Below, piece after piece: positions 61,225 through 64,000 of a DNA stretch of 64,000 nucleotides (position 1 is the first letter of the stretch; each line of letters opens with the position of its first letter). Source of the stretch: Sorangium cellulosum So0157-2 (GTDB lineage: Bacteria; Myxococcota_A; Polyangia; Polyangiales; Polyangiaceae); contig NC_021658.1 in NCBI RefSeq assembly GCF_000418325.1, positions 5,257,501-5,321,500 of the forward strand, in the 5' to 3' direction. Both the position numbers and the translations under genes were made by a program. Below the pieces are notes generated by a model, which worked only from the letters and a program-made list of their open reading frames with translations, was not told where the DNA came from and made no database searches.

Positions 61225-63498
61225 GTGGCTGACCATCATGTCCTCGCGATCCCCTCCGTCAGCGTGGAGGGCAAGGTCTACCGGGTGCTGCGCTTCGAGC
61301 TCTCCGAGCAGCTCTCGGAGCTCACCCACCTCGAGTGCGAGCTGCTCGACGACGCGGCGGCGCTCCCGAGGCCGAAGGAGGTCCTCGGCAAGCGCGCGGT
61401 CTTCACGCTGTCGCGCAGCGACGACACGCAGACCCGCGCCTTCGCGGGGACCATCGTGCTCGCCGAGCTCCTGCCCGACCCGGACGACGTGCCGACCTTG
61501 CGGATCCAGGTCGCGCCGGCCTTGTGGAACCTGGCGCAGCGCGCCGACTGCCGGATCTTCCAGGACAAGAGCGCGGTCGACATCGTGAAGGAGGTCCTCG
61601 AGGGCGCGGGCGTGCCCGCGGGCCAGCAGGAATGGCGCGTGACCGAGCCGCACCCCGCGCGGGTCTACACGGTCCAGTACCGCGAGCGGGACCTCGATTT
61701 CGTTCACCGCCTCCTCGCCGAGGAGGGGATCTACTTCGCGATCCACACGAGGGGCGAGCAGGACGTGGCCGTCTTCAGCGACGCGCCGAATGGCCTCGAG
61801 GACATCGAGGGCGCGACCTCGCTCCCGTTCTTCCAGGACTTCGGCGTCGCGGGCTCGGCGGATCGCGTCGCGCGCCTCTCCCGCGAGGTCTCGGTGCGGA
61901 GCGACAAGGTGTTCGTCCGCGATTACAACCCGGAGAAGCCTTCGCTCAAGCTGGAGGCGTCGGCCGAGAGCAGCGACCCCGGGGAGCACGCGCTGGAGAT
62001 CTACGAGTACCCGGCGCGCACCGCCGACGTGGGCGTGGCGGAGCGGCTCGCCAAGGTGCTGCTCGACGCGGTGCAGGCCGAGCGCGACGTCGTGCGCGGC
62101 GAGACCGGCTCGCTCGCGCTGCTCCCGGGGCGGCGCTTCTCGGTGGAGGGCCACCCGTACGATCCGCTCAACCAGGAGTACCTCGTGGTCCGCTCGCGCA
62201 TCGCCGGGAGCCGGCCGCGGAACTTCGAGCTCTCGGGCCGCGACGCCGCCCTGGAGGGCGCGCGCGACGTCCGGATGGCCTGCGAGTTCTGGGGCGTGCC
62301 GACCGGGACCACGCGCTACCGGCCCCCGCGCCGCGCCCGCGAGCAGGTCATCCCGGGCGCGCAGACCGCGATCACGACCGGGCCCTCGGGGCAGGAGATC
62401 CACACCGACGCGAGCGGGCAGGTGAAGGTGTCGTTCCACTGGGATCGCTCCGGCAAGAAGGACGACACGTCGAGCCGCTGGATCCGCACGAGCCAGGTGC
62501 CGACCGGCGGCTCCATGCTGCTGCCGCGCGTCGGCTGGGAGGTCACGGTGCGCCACGTCGAGGGCGACGCGGATCGGCCCTTCGTGATGGGCCGCATGTA
62601 CAACGCGCTCACGCCGCCGCCCTACGCGCTGCCGAAGGAGGCCGGGAAGAGCTCGCTCCAGACCGCGACGACGCCGGGCGGGGGCAGCAGCAACGAGCTC
62701 CGGATGTCGGACACGAAGGGCGGCGAGGAGATGTTCATGAACGCCTCGAAGGACATGTCCACCGAGGTGAAGAACAACGCCACCGAGTCGATCGGCAACA
62801 ACCACGCGAAGAAGATCGGCGCGGACCAGACGACCAACGTCACGAACAGCATGACGAGCAGCGTCGGGGCCAACCAGAAGATCTCGGTCGCGGGCAACCA
62901 GGCGATGAAGGTCGAGACCTTCCACGTGGACGACATCGGCGGCGACCACTCGCTCTCGATCGGCGGCAACCGCGACATGAAGATCGGCGGGGATCACAAG
63001 CGCGACGTCGCCGGCGACAGCGCGCTCAACGTCTCGGGCAACCAGATCGATCTCGTGGTCGGGTCGGTCACCGACCAGACGCTGGCCGGCTTCGACCACG
63101 AGGTCGGCGCGGCGCTCGTGGAGCTCGCGCTGGGCCACCGCTCGGTGACGGTCCAGGGCGACCGGAGCGAGACGGCGACCGGCGCGAAGGTGATCGCGGT
63201 CAAGGCCGGGCGCGGCGTCCAGGTCGGCGGATCGATGAACGTGAAGGTCGGCGGCGCGATCGTCAACGTCGCCAACGGGGATCGCGTGGAGAGCTCGCTC
63301 GGCACCTACACCGAGCTCGCGGGCGGCGCGCAGCTCGTGAAGGCGAACAACGTCGTCTTCGAGGCGACCGGCGCGCTCACGCTGGTGATGGGCGCGTCGA
63401 TCGTGTCGCTGACGCCCGCGAGCGTCGCGATCCTCGGCGTGTCCGCGAAGCTCGACGGCGACGTCGCCGACACCGCGGCGCTCGTGATCGACAACTGA
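61225..63498 (+). CDS. vgrG: VgrG spike protein (second of three)
   Basis: This 757-residue VgrG has the same order as the upstream copy: gp27-like (ADCRIFQDKSAVDIVKEVLE, YTVQYRERDLDFVHRLLAEE), OB-fold (TDASGQVKVSFHWDRSGKKD, RVGWEVTVRHVEGD), then the beta-helix with GNNHAKKIG, GANQKISVAG, GGNRDMKIGG and related repeats. Percent divergence from copy 1 looks substantial, so it is an old duplication. GTG start at 61225 with GAGG 6 nt upstream. No PAAR or effector domain. The third copy begins 17 bp after its stop. VgrG trimers may be mixed from the three genes. Confidence 0.93.
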   Translation: MADHHVLAIPSVSVEGKVYRVLRFELSEQLSELTHLECELLDDAAALPRPKEVLGKRAVFTLSRSDDTQTRAFAGTIVLAELLPDPDDVPTLRIQVAPALWNLAQRADCRIFQDKSAVDIVKEVLEGAGVPAGQQEWRVTEPHPARVYTVQYRERDLDFVHRLLAEEGIYFAIHTRGEQDVAVFSDAPNGLEDIEGATSLPFFQDFGVAGSADRVARLSREVSVRSDKVFVRDYNPEKPSLKLEASAESSDPGEHALEIYEYPARTADVGVAERLAKVLLDAVQAERDVVRGETGSLALLPGRRFSVEGHPYDPLNQEYLVVRSRIAGSRPRNFELSGRDAALEGARDVRMACEFWGVPTGTTRYRPPRRAREQVIPGAQTAITTGPSGQEIHTDASGQVKVSFHWDRSGKKDDTSSRWIRTSQVPTGGSMLLPRVGWEVTVRHVEGDADRPFVMGRMYNALTPPPYALPKEAGKSSLQTATTPGGGSSNELRMSDTKGGEEMFMNASKDMSTEVKNNATESIGNNHAKKIGADQTTNVTNSMTSSVGANQKISVAGNQAMKVETFHVDDIGGDHSLSIGGNRDMKIGGDHKRDVAGDSALNVSGNQIDLVVGSVTDQTLAGFDHEVGAALVELALGHRSVTVQGDRSETATGAKVIAVKAGRGVQVGGSMNVKVGGAIVNVANGDRVESSLGTYTELAGGAQLVKANNVVFEATGALTLVMGASIVSLTPASVAILGVSAKLDGDVADTAALVIDN

Positions 63499-63514
63499 GG
63501 AGCAGGAGGCGAAC

Positions 63515-64000
63515 GTGGCACGCGAGACCATTGCGCACTTCACGATCGACGAGGTCCCCGCCGCCCGGGTGCTCCGCTTCGAGTCGATCCACGAGGCGGG
63601 CAGGCCGCTCGTGGTCGACGTGGAGGTGATCCTCCACGTGTTCCAGGAGCTCGACGCGATGATCGGCAAGCCCGCGGCGCTCTCCTTCGGCGCGCCCGGC
63701 GAGCCGCCGCGCGTCCTCGCCGGCACGGTGGAGGCCGCGACCTCGATCGGCACGACCGAGCTCGGCATGGAGGCGATCGGCGCGCGCTACGCCGTGCGCG
63801 TCGTGTCTTCCCTCGCGCTCCTCGCGCGCAGCGTCGACTCCCGCATCTTCCAGGACATGAGCGCGAAGGAGATCGTCGCGCAGGTCCTCGAGGAGCACGG
63901 GGTCGCCCGGGTCGAGTGGCGGCTCAGCGGCGACTGTCCGAAGCGCGAGTACTGCGTGCAGTACCAGGAGAGCGCGCTCGCGTTCATCTCGCGGCTGATG
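63515..64000 (+). CDS. vgrG: VgrG spike protein (third), truncated by window edge
   Basis: The first 162 codons of a third VgrG, open at the right edge of the window. It begins with a GTG after AGGAGG (7 nt spacing). The motif SRIFQDMSAKEIVAQVLEEH and the VQYQESALAFISRLM continue the gp27-like pattern seen in the two upstream copies. The rest lies outside the window. It is the third consecutive gene of a same-strand array with 17- and 27-bp gaps. Confidence 0.85.
   Translation, partial: MARETIAHFTIDEVPAARVLRFESIHEAGRPLVVDVEVILHVFQELDAMIGKPAALSFGAPGEPPRVLAGTVEAATSIGTTELGMEAIGARYAVRVVSSLALLARSVDSRIFQDMSAKEIVAQVLEEHGVARVEWRLSGDCPKREYCVQYQESALAFISRLM

Noticed and set aside
1..64000. CRISPR array or tRNA genes
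   Set aside because: Repeats here are not spaced by unique spacers of uniform length, and I found no cloverleaf with the GTTCGA-type loop at a proper position.

Overview
The window is very GC-rich DNA (most codons end in G or C) that looks like a large myxobacterial chromosome, most likely Polyangiales (Sorangium/Polyangium-like). This is an inference from gene content. The signs are lipoproteins with Gly/Thr/Ala-rich linkers after the lipobox, a thrombospondin type 3/DNRLRE surface protein, many one-component regulators, a macroglobulin-like giant, a predation-type lipolytic pair and tandem VgrG genes. I see no rRNA, tRNA, CRISPR array or intact insertion sequence.

Region by region. 1-2.9 kb: an island of ACCCGGGT repeats, two Fur/Zur-like palindromes, an unknown gene, an LCM-type methyltransferase, a 31-residue coupled ORF and a cysteine-free paralogue of ribosomal protein S4. 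2.9-8.5 kb (minus): a phospholipase C-like phosphoesterase followed by a GMC (cholesterol-oxidase-like) oxidoreductase fused to an alpha/beta-hydrolase. 9-10.8 kb: a His-rich PadR regulator and a VapBC pair. 11-20 kb: a Wzz/BY-kinase-like polysaccharide co-polymerase, a secreted CBM-like protein, VOC, aldehyde dehydrogenase, PP2C phosphatase, a small lipoprotein, a MurG-like glycosyltransferase and an unknown protein. 20-24.5 kb: a secreted metallophosphoesterase with seven 55-residue repeats, divergent from a parvulin isomerase-HupE operon.

25-34 kb: lipoproteins (DUF1566 and Cys-rich) flank a compact operon of a PqqD-like/YkgJ-like fusion, a DUF2169 protein and a ketosynthase-fold protein that has lost its catalytic cysteine. 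This operon is followed by a lower-GC gene of unknown function. DUF2169 points to type VI secretion, matching the three consecutive vgrG genes that run off the right edge (59-64 kb).

34-50 kb: an orphan macrodomain, VF530, a propeller lipoprotein, MocR, a metallo-beta-lactamase divergent from TetR, an IS-like repeat remnant, a Tat-type phosphoesterase, a 1,599-residue macroglobulin-like protein without a thioester, a membrane protein, a zinc-ribbon protein, GNAT and AraC. 50-59 kb: SDR-P450 operon, a LysR/SDR divergent pair, a siderophore-interacting-type flavoreductase, AraC with a 32-bp tandem repeat at its 3' end, a membrane protein, a lipoprotein and a decayed LysR fragment.

Two sets of genes deserve most attention. 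The first is the possible metal-responsive module at the left end (palindromes, coupled small ORF, zinc-free S4). The second is the 26.7-31.3 kb T6SS-type cassette with its PqqD-like metal-binding protein and dead ketosynthase. All family names come from reading translated motifs, not from database searches.
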